Source of the DNA: Candidatus Iainarchaeum sp.
GTDB taxonomy: Archaea > Iainarchaeota > Iainarchaeia > Iainarchaeales > SKW153
Reading direction: 5' to 3'
DNA: 64,000 nt
Assembly (NCBI GenBank): GCA_026414365.1
Contig: JAOAJD010000001.1
Span: 62,001 to 126,000, forward strand
How positions within the stretch are numbered: position 1 is the first letter of the stretch; each line of letters starts with the position of its first letter. A program made the translations under genes and the position numbers. Under the pieces are notes generated by a model that made no database searches, was not told the DNA's origin, and saw only the letters and a list, made by a program, of their open reading frames with translations. Positions 26,101 to 34,701 of this stretch are shown in pieces.

Positions 26101-28011
26101 ATGGAAGAAAATATAGAAATAACTGCTGGATTAGAAATACATCAACAGATAGGTAGTAAAAAACTATTTTGTAGGTGTAAAGCACAACTAAAGGAAGACA
26201 ATCCTGATGCGATAATAAGAAGAAGGATTAGATTAGCTGCTTCAGAATTAGGAGAATTCGACAAAGCTGCTCTAGAAGTTTTCAAGAAAAAATATTACTT
26301 TGTTTATCAGTACTTTAAAGATGTATGCTGTTTAGTTGAACTAGATGAAGAACCGCCACACAGTTGTGATATTGAAGCATTAAAGACAGCACTAGAAGTT
26401 TCTTTACTCATAAATGCCAAAATTCCTGACATTTTATATGTTATGAGAAAGACTGTTATAGATGGTAGTAACGTATCTGGTTTCCAAAGGACAATGTTGG
26501 TATCTATAGGAGGCAATCTAAAACTTAAAAATGGTAAGGAAGTACAAATACAAAGTTTAGCATTAGAGGAAGATGCAGCACGGCTTATAGCTAAAGATGA
26601 GACAAAAAAAGAAATAATTTATAATTTAGATAGGCTAGGAATTCCTCTAATAGAACTATCCACTACCCCCTGTCTGAAAACACCGACAGAAGTAAAAGAA
26701 GCTGCTTTAGCAATAGGTGAGCTCTTAAGGATTACTTGTAAAGCAAGAAGAGGGCTTGGAACAATAAGGCAAGACTTAAATATATCTATAAAAGGGGGTG
26801 CGAGAGTAGAGATAAAGGGTGTTCAAGAATTAGAACTAATCGATGAGTATGTAAGAAAAGAAGTTTTGAGACAAAAAAATTTAATAGAAATAAAAAAAAT
26901 TTTAGAACAGAGAAAGTTATCAAAAGAGGAATTAGATGAAGAACCACTGAACATTAACGAACTGATGAAAGAATGTAAATGCAATTTTATCAAAGAAGCT
27001 GTGCAAAATAAAAAGTTTGTATATGCAAAAAAATTTGCAAAGATGAGAGATATATTTGGTAAAGAAATTCAACCAAATAGAAGATTCGGAACTGAGATAG
27101 TTAGCTATCTAAAAGCAAAAACAAACATAAAAGGATTTATTCACAGTGATGAAGATTTAAAAAAATATAAATTTGAAGATGATGAAATAAGAAAAATAAA
27201 AGAAAAACTAAGGATAAACGAAGAAGACGCTTTTGTTATAATAGTTGGTAATGAAGAAGACTGTTTAGATGCATTAAGAGTAATAACAGAAAGATGTAAA
27301 CAAGCAATAGAAGGTGTGCCAGAAGAAACAAGAAATGCACTAGAGGATGGAAATAGTGAATATAGTAGACCTTTGCCAGGAGCCGCAAGAATGTATCCAG
27401 AAACAGATATCCCACCAATATTAATAGATAAAGAACTTTTAGAAGAGATTAAAAGAAATTTGCCAAAAACCGCTGATGAAAGATTTGAGATTTATACTAA
27501 AAAGTACGGTTTAAGCGAAAAACTGGCTAATGAAATGAAATTAAATAACTATGCTAGATTTTTTGAAGAGATGGTAGAAGACGGCGTAGAAGCTAAAACT
27601 CTAGCAGTCTTCTTGCTTGAATGGATCACACAACTAAAGAGAGAAAATTTAGATGTTGACAAAATTGACGAAATCTTTATAAAAGATGTAATAGATGTGT
27701 ATATGAAAGGGATAGTTACAAGAGACAATCTTTTAGACTTTATTAGATATTGTCTTATATCTAATGAACCTGTCAAAGAAGCTGCAATAAAATTCAAAAA
27801 AGACACTATTTCTATAAAAGAAGTAGAAAATAAAATAGAAGAGATAGTGAAAACAAATAGAGAATTAATAAAAGATAAAAAAGAATATGCATTTAGTGCA
27901 TTGATGGGAGATGTAATGAAAGAATTAAAAGGAAAAATACAAGCAAAGATACTTTCTGAAATTTTAAGAAGAAAAATTGCTGAAGAAATCGAGTTGATAG
28001 AAAAAAGCTGA
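26101..28011 (+). CDS. gatE: Glu-tRNA(Gln) amidotransferase subunit E
   Basis: The protein starts NIEITAGLEIHQQIGSKKLFCRC, the GatB/GatE signature, and has the archaeal insertion resembling the bacterial AspRS GAD domain near 310-400 (FVYAKKFAKMRDIFGKEIQPNRRFGTE). The C-terminal tail domain follows. Its 636 residues match archaeal GatE. It phosphorylates and amidates Glu on tRNA(Gln) using ammonia from GatD. Its partner gene lies 1.1 kb upstream, separated by two flavoprotein genes, in one apparent operon. Confidence 0.97.
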   Translation: MEENIEITAGLEIHQQIGSKKLFCRCKAQLKEDNPDAIIRRRIRLAASELGEFDKAALEVFKKKYYFVYQYFKDVCCLVELDEEPPHSCDIEALKTALEVSLLINAKIPDILYVMRKTVIDGSNVSGFQRTMLVSIGGNLKLKNGKEVQIQSLALEEDAARLIAKDETKKEIIYNLDRLGIPLIELSTTPCLKTPTEVKEAALAIGELLRITCKARRGLGTIRQDLNISIKGGARVEIKGVQELELIDEYVRKEVLRQKNLIEIKKILEQRKLSKEELDEEPLNINELMKECKCNFIKEAVQNKKFVYAKKFAKMRDIFGKEIQPNRRFGTEIVSYLKAKTNIKGFIHSDEDLKKYKFEDDEIRKIKEKLRINEEDAFVIIVGNEEDCLDALRVITERCKQAIEGVPEETRNALEDGNSEYSRPLPGAARMYPETDIPPILIDKELLEEIKRNLPKTADERFEIYTKKYGLSEKLANEMKLNNYARFFEEMVEDGVEAKTLAVFLLEWITQLKRENLDVDKIDEIFIKDVIDVYMKGIVTRDNLLDFIRYCLISNEPVKEAAIKFKKDTISIKEVENKIEEIVKTNRELIKDKKEYAFSALMGDVMKELKGKIQAKILSEILRRKIAEEIELIEKS

Positions 28012-28027
28012 AGATAAAGGTGTTTAG

Positions 28028-29488
28028 TTGAGATTTATAAGTAATTATGACATGAAACTCTTTGAAAGATTTGCTAATCAATTTGGTATCAGTAACAAAA
28101 CACTTATGGAAAATGCAGGTAAAGCAATTGTTAACGAAATTGAAACCACAGTTGGTAAAAAAGTTAGATTTTTTGTTTTGTGTGGGGTTGGTAACAACGG
28201 CGGTGATGGTCTAACCACTGCAAGAATTCTAAAAGAACATGGTTATGAAGTATATGTCTATCTAATTGGAGAACCCAAAACAGAAGAAGCAAAAGAAGCA
28301 TACAAAAAATTATTATCAAAATACAAAAACGTGTTTGTTAGTGAAGCTTTTTTAGATAGGCTTAATGAGAAATATATAATAATTGACGCAATTTTTGGGA
28401 CAGGTTTTAGGGGCAAAGTTGATGGCAAAATAAAAAAAATTATAGAAAAGATCAATAAAATAAAAGCTAAAAAAATATGTATTGATATTCCATCCGGATT
28501 TGATAAAAATTGTATTGATAATAATTATGTTTTACCAGATAAGATATTGTGTCTTCATGCCGCAAAAAAAGGTTTAGAAGGTTTTTCAAGAAAAATTAAA
28601 ATATTAGATATAGGAATACCAAAAGAAGTGGAATTAGTTATAACTAGTGATCACGTTAGAAAAATGCTTAAAGAAAGAGAAACAAATTCTTACAAAGGAC
28701 AAAATGGTAAGATTTTAATAATAGCCGGAAGCGAAAAATATCCTGGATCAGCAATACTTTGTTACAATGCATCAAAAGCTTGCTTTCGTACAGGTGTGGA
28801 TTTAGTAAAAATCTTCACAGTAGCCAAAGTAGGGTGGCTAATTAACTTAAAACTTCCCGAAGCAATAACGACAAAAATAGATTGTGATTTTTTAAAATAC
28901 GATCATATTGAAGAGGCATTAGATTTAGCAAAATCCAGCGATGTTATTTTGATTGGCCCTGGAATTGGTGAAAATAAAGAAACCAAAATATTTGTAAAAG
29001 AAATAATAGAAAAGATAAAAGACAAAAAAACAATAGTAGATGCTGATGGAATAAAAGCATTAGCTGGAATCAAACTAAACAAAAACGTATTAATAACGCC
29101 TCATAAAAGAGAGTTAGAAATATTTTCTGACAGAGAAATACCAATGGAAATTACATCAAGAGCAAGAATAACTAAAGAGATTGCAAAAAAACAAAATTGC
29201 AATATATTACTAAAGGGTCCGATAGACATAATTACAAACGGAAAAGAAATAAGTTTTAATGCAACTGGTAATCCTGCTATGACAACTGCAGGTACCGGCG
29301 ATGTTTTGGCAGGGTTGTGCGCAGCTTTTGCAACAAATAATTCTTTAATAAAAAGTGCTGAAGCAGCAGCATATATTAATGGTTATTGCGGAGATATGCT
29401 TTATGAAGAAAAGAATTATGGCATACTTGCATCAGATATAATAGAAAAAATACCTGAAGTGATAAATAATATTAAGGTGAGTAAATGA
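28028..29488 (+). CDS. Bifunctional NAD(P)HX epimerase / ADP-dependent dehydratase
   Basis: The N-terminal half is the YjeF/NnrE epimerase domain (GVGNNGGDGLTTARIL). The C-terminal half from about residue 220 is the NnrD ribokinase-like dehydratase (KILIIAGSEKYPGSAILC, then TGNPAMTTAGTGDVLAGL). Together they repair hydrated NAD(P)H. The length of 486 residues is normal for the fusion. The start is TTG at 28028, with AAAGGTG eight bases upstream. It follows gatE by 16 bases. Confidence 0.95.
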   Translation: MRFISNYDMKLFERFANQFGISNKTLMENAGKAIVNEIETTVGKKVRFFVLCGVGNNGGDGLTTARILKEHGYEVYVYLIGEPKTEEAKEAYKKLLSKYKNVFVSEAFLDRLNEKYIIIDAIFGTGFRGKVDGKIKKIIEKINKIKAKKICIDIPSGFDKNCIDNNYVLPDKILCLHAAKKGLEGFSRKIKILDIGIPKEVELVITSDHVRKMLKERETNSYKGQNGKILIIAGSEKYPGSAILCYNASKACFRTGVDLVKIFTVAKVGWLINLKLPEAITTKIDCDFLKYDHIEEALDLAKSSDVILIGPGIGENKETKIFVKEIIEKIKDKKTIVDADGIKALAGIKLNKNVLITPHKRELEIFSDREIPMEITSRARITKEIAKKQNCNILLKGPIDIITNGKEISFNATGNPAMTTAGTGDVLAGLCAAFATNNSLIKSAEAAAYINGYCGDMLYEEKNYGILASDIIEKIPEVINNIKVSK

Positions 29489-29835
29489 TTTATGAAGAAA
29501 AAAGACCTTGGGGATTATTCAAAACTTATGCATTCAATGAAAAATGTACTGTTAAAATATTAGAAGTTAATCCGAAACAACAATTAAGTTTACAAAGCCA
29601 TAAAAAAAGGAGTGAATTGTGGGTTGCATTAGACGATGGTTGCTATGTGCAAATAGGAAACAAAATAAAAAAACTTGTTAAAGGAGATTTTATAATAATA
29701 AAAAAAAGGCAAAAACACAGATTAATATCTAAAGGTAAAAAATTTAGGGTCTTGGAAATCAGTTTTGGAAAATTTGATGAACATGATGAAATAAGATATG
29801 AAGATATCTATGGAAGAACAAATAAAAATAAATGA
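29485..29835 (+). CDS. Mannose-6-phosphate isomerase-type cupin
   Basis: The 116-residue product is a stand-alone cupin of the type II phosphomannose isomerase family: RPWGLFKTYAFNEK, then LSLQSHKKRSELWVAL and EIRYEDIYGR. It should interconvert mannose-6-phosphate and fructose-6-phosphate, feeding GDP-mannose for glycans. Archaeal stand-alone versions of this length exist. It overlaps the upstream gene by four bases and has AAGGTGA before its ATG, making it the last gene of the gatD-to-cupin transcript. Confidence 0.85.
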   Translation: MIYEEKRPWGLFKTYAFNEKCTVKILEVNPKQQLSLQSHKKRSELWVALDDGCYVQIGNKIKKLVKGDFIIIKKRQKHRLISKGKKFRVLEISFGKFDEHDEIRYEDIYGRTNKNK

Positions 29836-29856
29836 TATTATATTTTTTATAAAACT

Positions 29857-30003
29857 TTAAAAAAATCCTCTTGCTATTTTGATCGATTTTCTCAAACATT
29901 TTTTATGCCAATACTTACCAGCCCATTTTTTATCAATGCCTGGTTTGCCACAAAGAGCACAAGACTCATTTGAATTTAAATTGGTATCCTCAACCATAAA
30001 CAT
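29857..30003 (-). CDS. 48-residue zinc-finger-like small protein
   Basis: This gene is too short for the ORF track. The product begins MFMVEDTNLNSNES and contains CALCG followed 14 residues later by WHKKC, a compact CxxC...HxxxC arrangement suited to one zinc ion. The tail LRKSIKIARGFF is basic. It begins 12 bases downstream of tRNA-Gln on the same strand and ends 22 bases from the cupin stop, filling an otherwise non-coding gap. Internal ATG 29997 is an alternative start. Coding status is supported by composition and the conserved-looking metal motif only. Confidence 0.5.
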   Translation of the reverse strand: MFMVEDTNLNSNESCALCGKPGIDKKWAGKYWHKKCLRKSIKIARGFF

Positions 30004-30014
30004 CTTTGTAAAGA

Positions 30015-30087
30015 TAGCCCCGGAGAGATTCGAACTCCCGTTCCAGGGTCCAAAGCCCTGTGTGCTTGGCCGCTACACTACGGGGCT
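30015..30087 (-). tRNA. tRNA-Gln (anticodon TTG)
   Basis: On the minus strand the acceptor AGCCCCG pairs with CGGGGCT, and the discriminator is A. The anticodon stem CAGGG/CCCTG encloses CTTTGGA, giving TTG. The T-arm is GGGAG-TTCGAAT-CTCTC (one G-T pair). It has 73 bases and no intron. It would be the substrate of the GatDE encoded just upstream in the window. Confidence 0.95.
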
Positions 30088-30223
30088 ATTAACATAAAAA
30101 TAAAACAATGAAAAGGTTTAAAACACTTAAAATGTAAAAGATTATTTATCAATTATAAATTATTATTGTAAGTTCAAAGCTTAAAAAGATTAATTATTGA
30201 AAATTTTTACTAAAAACAAATAT

Positions 30224-30298
30224 GGGCGAGTAGCTTAGCCTGGTTGGAGCACTCGGCTGATAACCGGGGGGTCGGCAGTTCAAATCTGCCCTCGCCCA
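30224..30298 (+). tRNA. tRNA-Ile (anticodon GAT)
   Basis: The acceptor GGGCGAG pairs with CTCGCCC, and the discriminator is A. The anticodon stem CTCGG/CCGGG (one mismatch or wobble) encloses CTGATAA, giving GAT. The T-arm is GGCAG-TTCAAAT-CTGCC. It has 75 bases and no intron, and is divergent from tRNA-Gln across a 136-base A+T-rich spacer that must hold both promoters. Confidence 0.94.
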
Positions 30299-30368
30299 CT
30301 TTTAATAAATTTATTTCCTTAGAAAAAAACAAAATAAAAATTAAAAAATTGGTAGGGAACTATTTGCT

Positions 30369-30770
30369 CTACTCATTTGATAAAACAAGAACAATAACTT
30401 TTCTTTCTCTTGGACCATCAAATTCACAGAATAATATACCTTGCCATGTGCCTAAAACTAAAACAGAATCTTTAACTAACAACGAGACGCTATTGCCTAT
30501 CAAAGAACTTTTTATGTGAGCATCACTGTTACCTTCACTATGTGCATAATTATCATTCATAGGTAAAAGCTTAGCTAATTTATCCAAAATATCTCTTTTT
30601 ACAGAAGGATCTGCATTCTCATTAATTGTCAATGCTGCGGTAGTATGAGGAACAAAAACAACACATAAACCTTCTTTTATTTTACTCTTTAAAACAATCT
30701 CCTCAACTCTCTTTGTAATATCTACTATTTCTTCTCTTCTGTTAGTCTTAATAGAAAAAAATTCTATCAT
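30369..30770 (-). CDS. YjbQ/UPF0047 family protein
   Basis: The segments VFVPHTTAALTINENADPSV and NSDAHIKSSLIG with the C-terminal GTWQGILFCEFDGPRERKV are the UPF0047 signature. Family members have weak thiamine-phosphate synthase activity in bacteria, but the physiological role is unclear. His residues in PHTTA and DAHIK probably bind a metal. The start is probably ATG 30770, preceded by GTGATGATC. The track start is nine bases longer. It follows gatB by 17 bases as the last gene of the aspS-gat operon. Confidence 0.9.
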   Translation of the reverse strand: MIEFFSIKTNRREEIVDITKRVEEIVLKSKIKEGLCVVFVPHTTAALTINENADPSVKRDILDKLAKLLPMNDNYAHSEGNSDAHIKSSLIGNSVSLLVKDSVLVLGTWQGILFCEFDGPRERKVIVLVLSNE

Positions 30771-30786
30771 GATCATCACAAACTTT

Positions 30787-32193
30787 TTACATTTTCCCTT
30801 TTTCCAATAATTCTCTAACTAATTTTTGGACAATTCTTGGTTCCGCTTTGCCTCTCAAATGGCGCATTGTTTGGCCAACTACAAAATTAATAACTTTATC
30901 TGGTTTTTGTTTATAATCCTCAAAAATATTTTTGTGATTTGCTAATACTATTTTTACAGCATTATATATATCTTCTTCTGATTTATCTATAAGTAAATTC
31001 TCCTTTGCTAAAAATTCTCTTGGTTTTATTTTGTCTAAAACATATCTTATTAAAGCTTGTTTTGCATTCTTTTCACTAACTCTATTTTCATTAACTAACC
31101 TCAAGAGCTCTATAATTTCTTTAGCTTCTATACCGGACTGTTTTAAGGTTAAATCATTGTAATTTAATACACCCATGATTTCTCTAGTTACAAATTTTGC
31201 TGCAAATGTTGGCTCTACTTCCTTGCAGATATCTTCATATAATAAAGATATTGAATAATTAGAACATAAGACCTTTGCATCGTAATTTGTTATTTTATAC
31301 TGCTCTACAAATCTTTTGGCTTTTTGTTCAGGTAATTCTGGCATTTCTCTTTTTAGCTCTTTCAACCAATCTTCCGAAACTTCTATAATAGGCAAATCTG
31401 GCTCAGCAATATAACCATAATCCTCTTCAGTCTCTTTAGTTCTCATAGAGTAAGTTATTTTTTCTTTGTCATCAAAACCTCTCGTTTCTCTAGATATCTT
31501 TTCTCCCTTACTAATCAATTCTCTTTGTCTCTTCTCTTCGTAAGTTAAAGCAACCTCCACATTCTTAAAACCATTTATATTCTTTATCTCAACCCTCTCG
31601 TAACCTTCTATAGAAATATTTGCATCACACTTTAAAACAGATTCACCAACAACAAAAACACCTAAGTACTCTAAAATAGTGATAAGTTTGTTTAGAAATT
31701 CCCTTGCTTCAGAAGGACTATTAATATCCGGTTCTGTAACAATTTCAACTAATGGAATTCCAGAGCGATTATAATCTATTAAACAATAAGAGCTCGTAGA
31801 AATGCCTGCACTATGAACTAAAGAAGCTGGATCTTCTTCAAGATGAATTCTTCTAATCCTAACTTTTTTGCCAGAATCTAAGAAAACAATACCGTTTTTA
31901 CCTAATGGTACTTCATACTGTGTAATTTGAAAATTTTTGGCTAAATCAGGGTAAAAATATGTTTTCCTACTAAAGTAAAATTCTTTATTTATCTCACAAT
32001 TTAAAGCTAATGCAACCTTTAACCCATAATCTAAAGCCTTTTTATTAATCTTAGGCTTTGAACCAGGAAAACCTAAACAAACCTCACAGACAGAAGAATT
32101 GGGTAAATCTGATTTTGTTGAACAACTACAGAAAAGCTTAGAGTTAGTGTTTAATTGAGTATGAACTTCTAAACCAATTACAACTTTGTTCAT
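30787..32193 (-). CDS. gatB: Asp/Glu-tRNA amidotransferase subunit B
   Basis: The N terminus VVIGLEVHTQLNTNSKLFCSC, the central FYPDLAKNFQITQYEVPLG and HLEEDPASLVHS, and the C-terminal helical YqeY-like tail (about 320-468) identify GatB. It phosphorylates and amidates Asp-tRNA(Asn) or Glu-tRNA(Gln). At 468 residues its length is typical. The ATG overlaps the stop of the upstream monophosphatase gene, with GGAGAGGATCTG before it. In an archaeon with GatDE, its expected job is Asn-tRNA(Asn) formation. Confidence 0.97.
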   Translation of the reverse strand: MNKVVIGLEVHTQLNTNSKLFCSCSTKSDLPNSSVCEVCLGFPGSKPKINKKALDYGLKVALALNCEINKEFYFSRKTYFYPDLAKNFQITQYEVPLGKNGIVFLDSGKKVRIRRIHLEEDPASLVHSAGISTSSYCLIDYNRSGIPLVEIVTEPDINSPSEAREFLNKLITILEYLGVFVVGESVLKCDANISIEGYERVEIKNINGFKNVEVALTYEEKRQRELISKGEKISRETRGFDDKEKITYSMRTKETEEDYGYIAEPDLPIIEVSEDWLKELKREMPELPEQKAKRFVEQYKITNYDAKVLCSNYSISLLYEDICKEVEPTFAAKFVTREIMGVLNYNDLTLKQSGIEAKEIIELLRLVNENRVSEKNAKQALIRYVLDKIKPREFLAKENLLIDKSEEDIYNAVKIVLANHKNIFEDYKQKPDKVINFVVGQTMRHLRGKAEPRIVQKLVRELLEKGKM

Positions 32194-32981
32194 CAGATCC
32201 TCTCCAATGAATTTAATAGATCCTTATGAACATCTTTATGACATATAATAAAATGACCTGCAAAGATATCTGCCTCTTTCCCATTTATGTCTGTGATCAC
32301 AGCACCCGCTTCTTTTGCAATGATATATGCTGCAGAAACATCCCAAGGCTGGAGTTCATAAAAGAAAACCCCTCCAAAAACATTCCTCGCAACATAACAA
32401 ATATCTAAAACCGCAGATCCTAAACGCCTAATACCTAAACTTTTATATGAAAGAACATGTATTGCTTTTGCAGTTTTGTCTTTTTTCTCTCCATCAGCAT
32501 AAGGAAAACCAGTTCCTATCAAACAATCTTTCAAAACTAAACTATAATTCAAACTTAATTTTTTGTTATTTAAATAAGCACCTTCCCCAACTTTACAAAA
32601 AAACAAATCTTTCATAATTGGATCGTAAACAACACCCAAGACAGGCATATTTTTTTTGACTAAAGCAATAGAGTGGCAAAAGATTGGCAGACCGCAAGCA
32701 AAATTATTAGTTCCATCTATTGGATCAACCACCCAAAAAAAATCATTATTATTTATATTTTTCTCAGTTTCTTCACCTAGAAATCCATGATCTGGAAATT
32801 TATCTAACAAGTATTGCTTAATATAATTTTCACACTCAATGTCAGCATTAGTAACTAAATTTCTAACACTTTTTTCCTTTACTCCTTTATCAAGACTATA
32901 AAAATATTCTAATGCTATTTTAGATGCTCCTTTAGCAGCATTTATGGCATATTTTAACTCTTTTGAGAATGCACTTTTCAT
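32193..32981 (-). CDS. Inositol monophosphatase family phosphatase
   Basis: The metal-binding motifs are visible in order: GEETEKN, DPIDGTNNF and QPWDVSAAYIIAKEAGA. The family hydrolyses inositol-1-phosphate. Archaeal members may also dephosphorylate fructose-1,6-bisphosphate or NADP. The 262-residue length is typical. It lies inside the gat operon between gatA and gatB, overlapping both neighbours by a few bases, with GGAGGGAC before its ATG. The insertion of this gene between the two gat genes is unusual. Confidence 0.93.
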   Translation of the reverse strand: MKSAFSKELKYAINAAKGASKIALEYFYSLDKGVKEKSVRNLVTNADIECENYIKQYLLDKFPDHGFLGEETEKNINNNDFFWVVDPIDGTNNFACGLPIFCHSIALVKKNMPVLGVVYDPIMKDLFFCKVGEGAYLNNKKLSLNYSLVLKDCLIGTGFPYADGEKKDKTAKAIHVLSYKSLGIRRLGSAVLDICYVARNVFGGVFFYELQPWDVSAAYIIAKEAGAVITDINGKEADIFAGHFIICHKDVHKDLLNSLERI

Positions 32982-34402
32982 AATAGTCCCTCCAAAAAGC
33001 TAGCAGCAGAGATAAGCTCAGATTCTCTAAGGAAATCAGCGGTTAACATAATACCACAAGGCAAATTGTTAACAAATCCCATATTAAGACTTATGTGTGG
33101 TAAACCTGATAGATTGGCAGGTACAGTAAATAAATCCATAAAATAATCTTGAACAGGTGTAAATTTTGATATATCCTCAAACTTTGGTGGTAAGATTGGC
33201 ATCGTAGGATGAACAACAAAATCAAATTTGGAAAAAATTCTTTTGTATTCATCTATTAATAAAGTCCTTGCTTTCATTGCCCTTAAATAAAACGCATCTC
33301 TAAAACCAGACATCCTTGCAAAAGTACCTAAAATAATCCTTCTTTTAGCCTCTTTCCCTAAATTATTTGATCTAACATCTGAAAAATAATCATCGAAATA
33401 ACCTTTAAGAACTTCATGTTTACCATATCTTAAACCACAGAATTTTGCCAAGTTGGTGGATGCTTCGCTAACAGCAATCAGATAATAAGTTGGGATACTA
33501 TATTTTGAATTTAATGGCAAAGAAACTTCCTTATAAGAAAATCCTTCAGACTCCATCTTATGAATGCAATTCCAAAAAATATCCAAAACTTTCTTATCAG
33601 CCAAATCACTTTCAACCAATTCTTTAGGTATTGCTATTTCATAATTTTTTCTTTTTAAAATAGAAATATCTGGTTGATCTCTTATAGAGGTACTATCTCT
33701 TTCATCATAACCAGAAATTATTTTTTGTAGCAAAAAAGCATCATTAACATTTTTACCCATTGAACCTATTTTATCTAAAGAACAAGCGTAGTCTATCAAA
33801 CCAAACCTAGAGACTCTACCATATGTAGGAGTTATTCCAACAATACCACAAAAAGAAGAAGGACAAGCAATGCTTCCACCAGTACTCTCTGCAATTGAGA
33901 CATGTGTATGTTTAGATATTGCTGTAAAACCTGCTGAACCCGAAGAGGAGCCTCCACAACTTCTTGACTCATCGAAAGGATTTTTTGGAATTTCGAAATC
34001 AACGCCTACATTTTTTCCAAAAGTACCAAAACCAAATTCATCTTGAGAAGTTTTTCCTATTATTATTGCTCCTTCAGCTCTAACCTTCGCAACAACAGTA
34101 GCATCGAAATTTGGTTTATAGCCCTCTAATATCTTACTACCTGCTTTTGACTCAACACCTTTAACACAGATACAATCTTTAATAGATACTGGAACTCCTA
34201 GAAGCAATCCACTAAAACCCTTTCTAACTTCTCTTTCAAGCCTTTCAGCTTCAGCTAAAGCAAAGTCTTCACAAATAGTAGTAAAGTAGTTGTATTTCTT
34301 ATTCACCTTTTTAGCCTCTTCGATTATTGAATAAGTATTTTCTGAGATTGAAATCTGCCCAGCCTTAACCTGATTCACAAAATCAGATAACTGTAGTATC
34401 AC
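32978..34402 (-). CDS. gatA: Asp/Glu-tRNA amidotransferase subunit A
   Basis: The amidase-signature catalytic triad is visible: Lys in VSIKDCICVKG, the cis-Ser region GGSSSGSAG, and the nucleophile Ser in SIAESTGGSIACPSSFCG. GatA releases ammonia from glutamine for GatB. It has 474 residues, typical of the family. The start is GTG, overlapping the gatC stop (AAGTGATA), with AAGGTGG upstream. Confidence 0.97.
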   Translation of the reverse strand: MILQLSDFVNQVKAGQISISENTYSIIEEAKKVNKKYNYFTTICEDFALAEAERLEREVRKGFSGLLLGVPVSIKDCICVKGVESKAGSKILEGYKPNFDATVVAKVRAEGAIIIGKTSQDEFGFGTFGKNVGVDFEIPKNPFDESRSCGGSSSGSAGFTAISKHTHVSIAESTGGSIACPSSFCGIVGITPTYGRVSRFGLIDYACSLDKIGSMGKNVNDAFLLQKIISGYDERDSTSIRDQPDISILKRKNYEIAIPKELVESDLADKKVLDIFWNCIHKMESEGFSYKEVSLPLNSKYSIPTYYLIAVSEASTNLAKFCGLRYGKHEVLKGYFDDYFSDVRSNNLGKEAKRRIILGTFARMSGFRDAFYLRAMKARTLLIDEYKRIFSKFDFVVHPTMPILPPKFEDISKFTPVQDYFMDLFTVPANLSGLPHISLNMGFVNNLPCGIMLTADFLRESELISAASFLEGLL

Positions 34403-34695
34403 TTAACCACCTTTGGACCCTTAAAATAATAATCTTTCTTATGAACAGTATTGGCCAAAGCTTCTTCAGCACTAAAACTTCTATTTATTATATCTTCCCT
34501 CCAGACATTCTTGATTACAATAGGCTGAAAACTTGGCTTCGTTTTACTAATATCTAATTCTTCCAAGACAGAAAATGCATTAATAACCTCTTGCAACTGT
34601 GGCAAAAACTCTTTCTTCTCATCCTCTGTTAACCTTAATCTAGCATTCTTACAAATTTTTTCTAAAAGCTCTAAGTCTACTTTTATTTTGCTCAT
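34399..34695 (-). CDS. gatC: Asp/Glu-tRNA amidotransferase subunit C
   Basis: The 98-residue product is GatC: KICKNARLRLTEDEKKEF at the N terminus, and the C-terminal SAEEALANTVHKKDYYFKGPKVV, a motif shared by GatC proteins. It is the small chaperone-like subunit wrapping GatA and GatB. Located six bases after the AspRS stop and overlapping gatA, it lies in the same operon. Confidence 0.94.
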   Translation of the reverse strand: MSKIKVDLELLEKICKNARLRLTEDEKKEFLPQLQEVINAFSVLEELDISKTKPSFQPIVIKNVWREDIINRSFSAEEALANTVHKKDYYFKGPKVVK

Positions 34696-34701
34696 GGCAA
34701 A

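Noticed and set aside
29879-30097. 72-residue plus-strand ORF
   Set aside because: It overlaps tRNA-Gln and is antisense to the better-supported small zinc-finger-like ORF.
30244-30519. 91-residue plus-strand ORF
   Set aside because: It starts inside tRNA-Ile and ends antisense to YjbQ.
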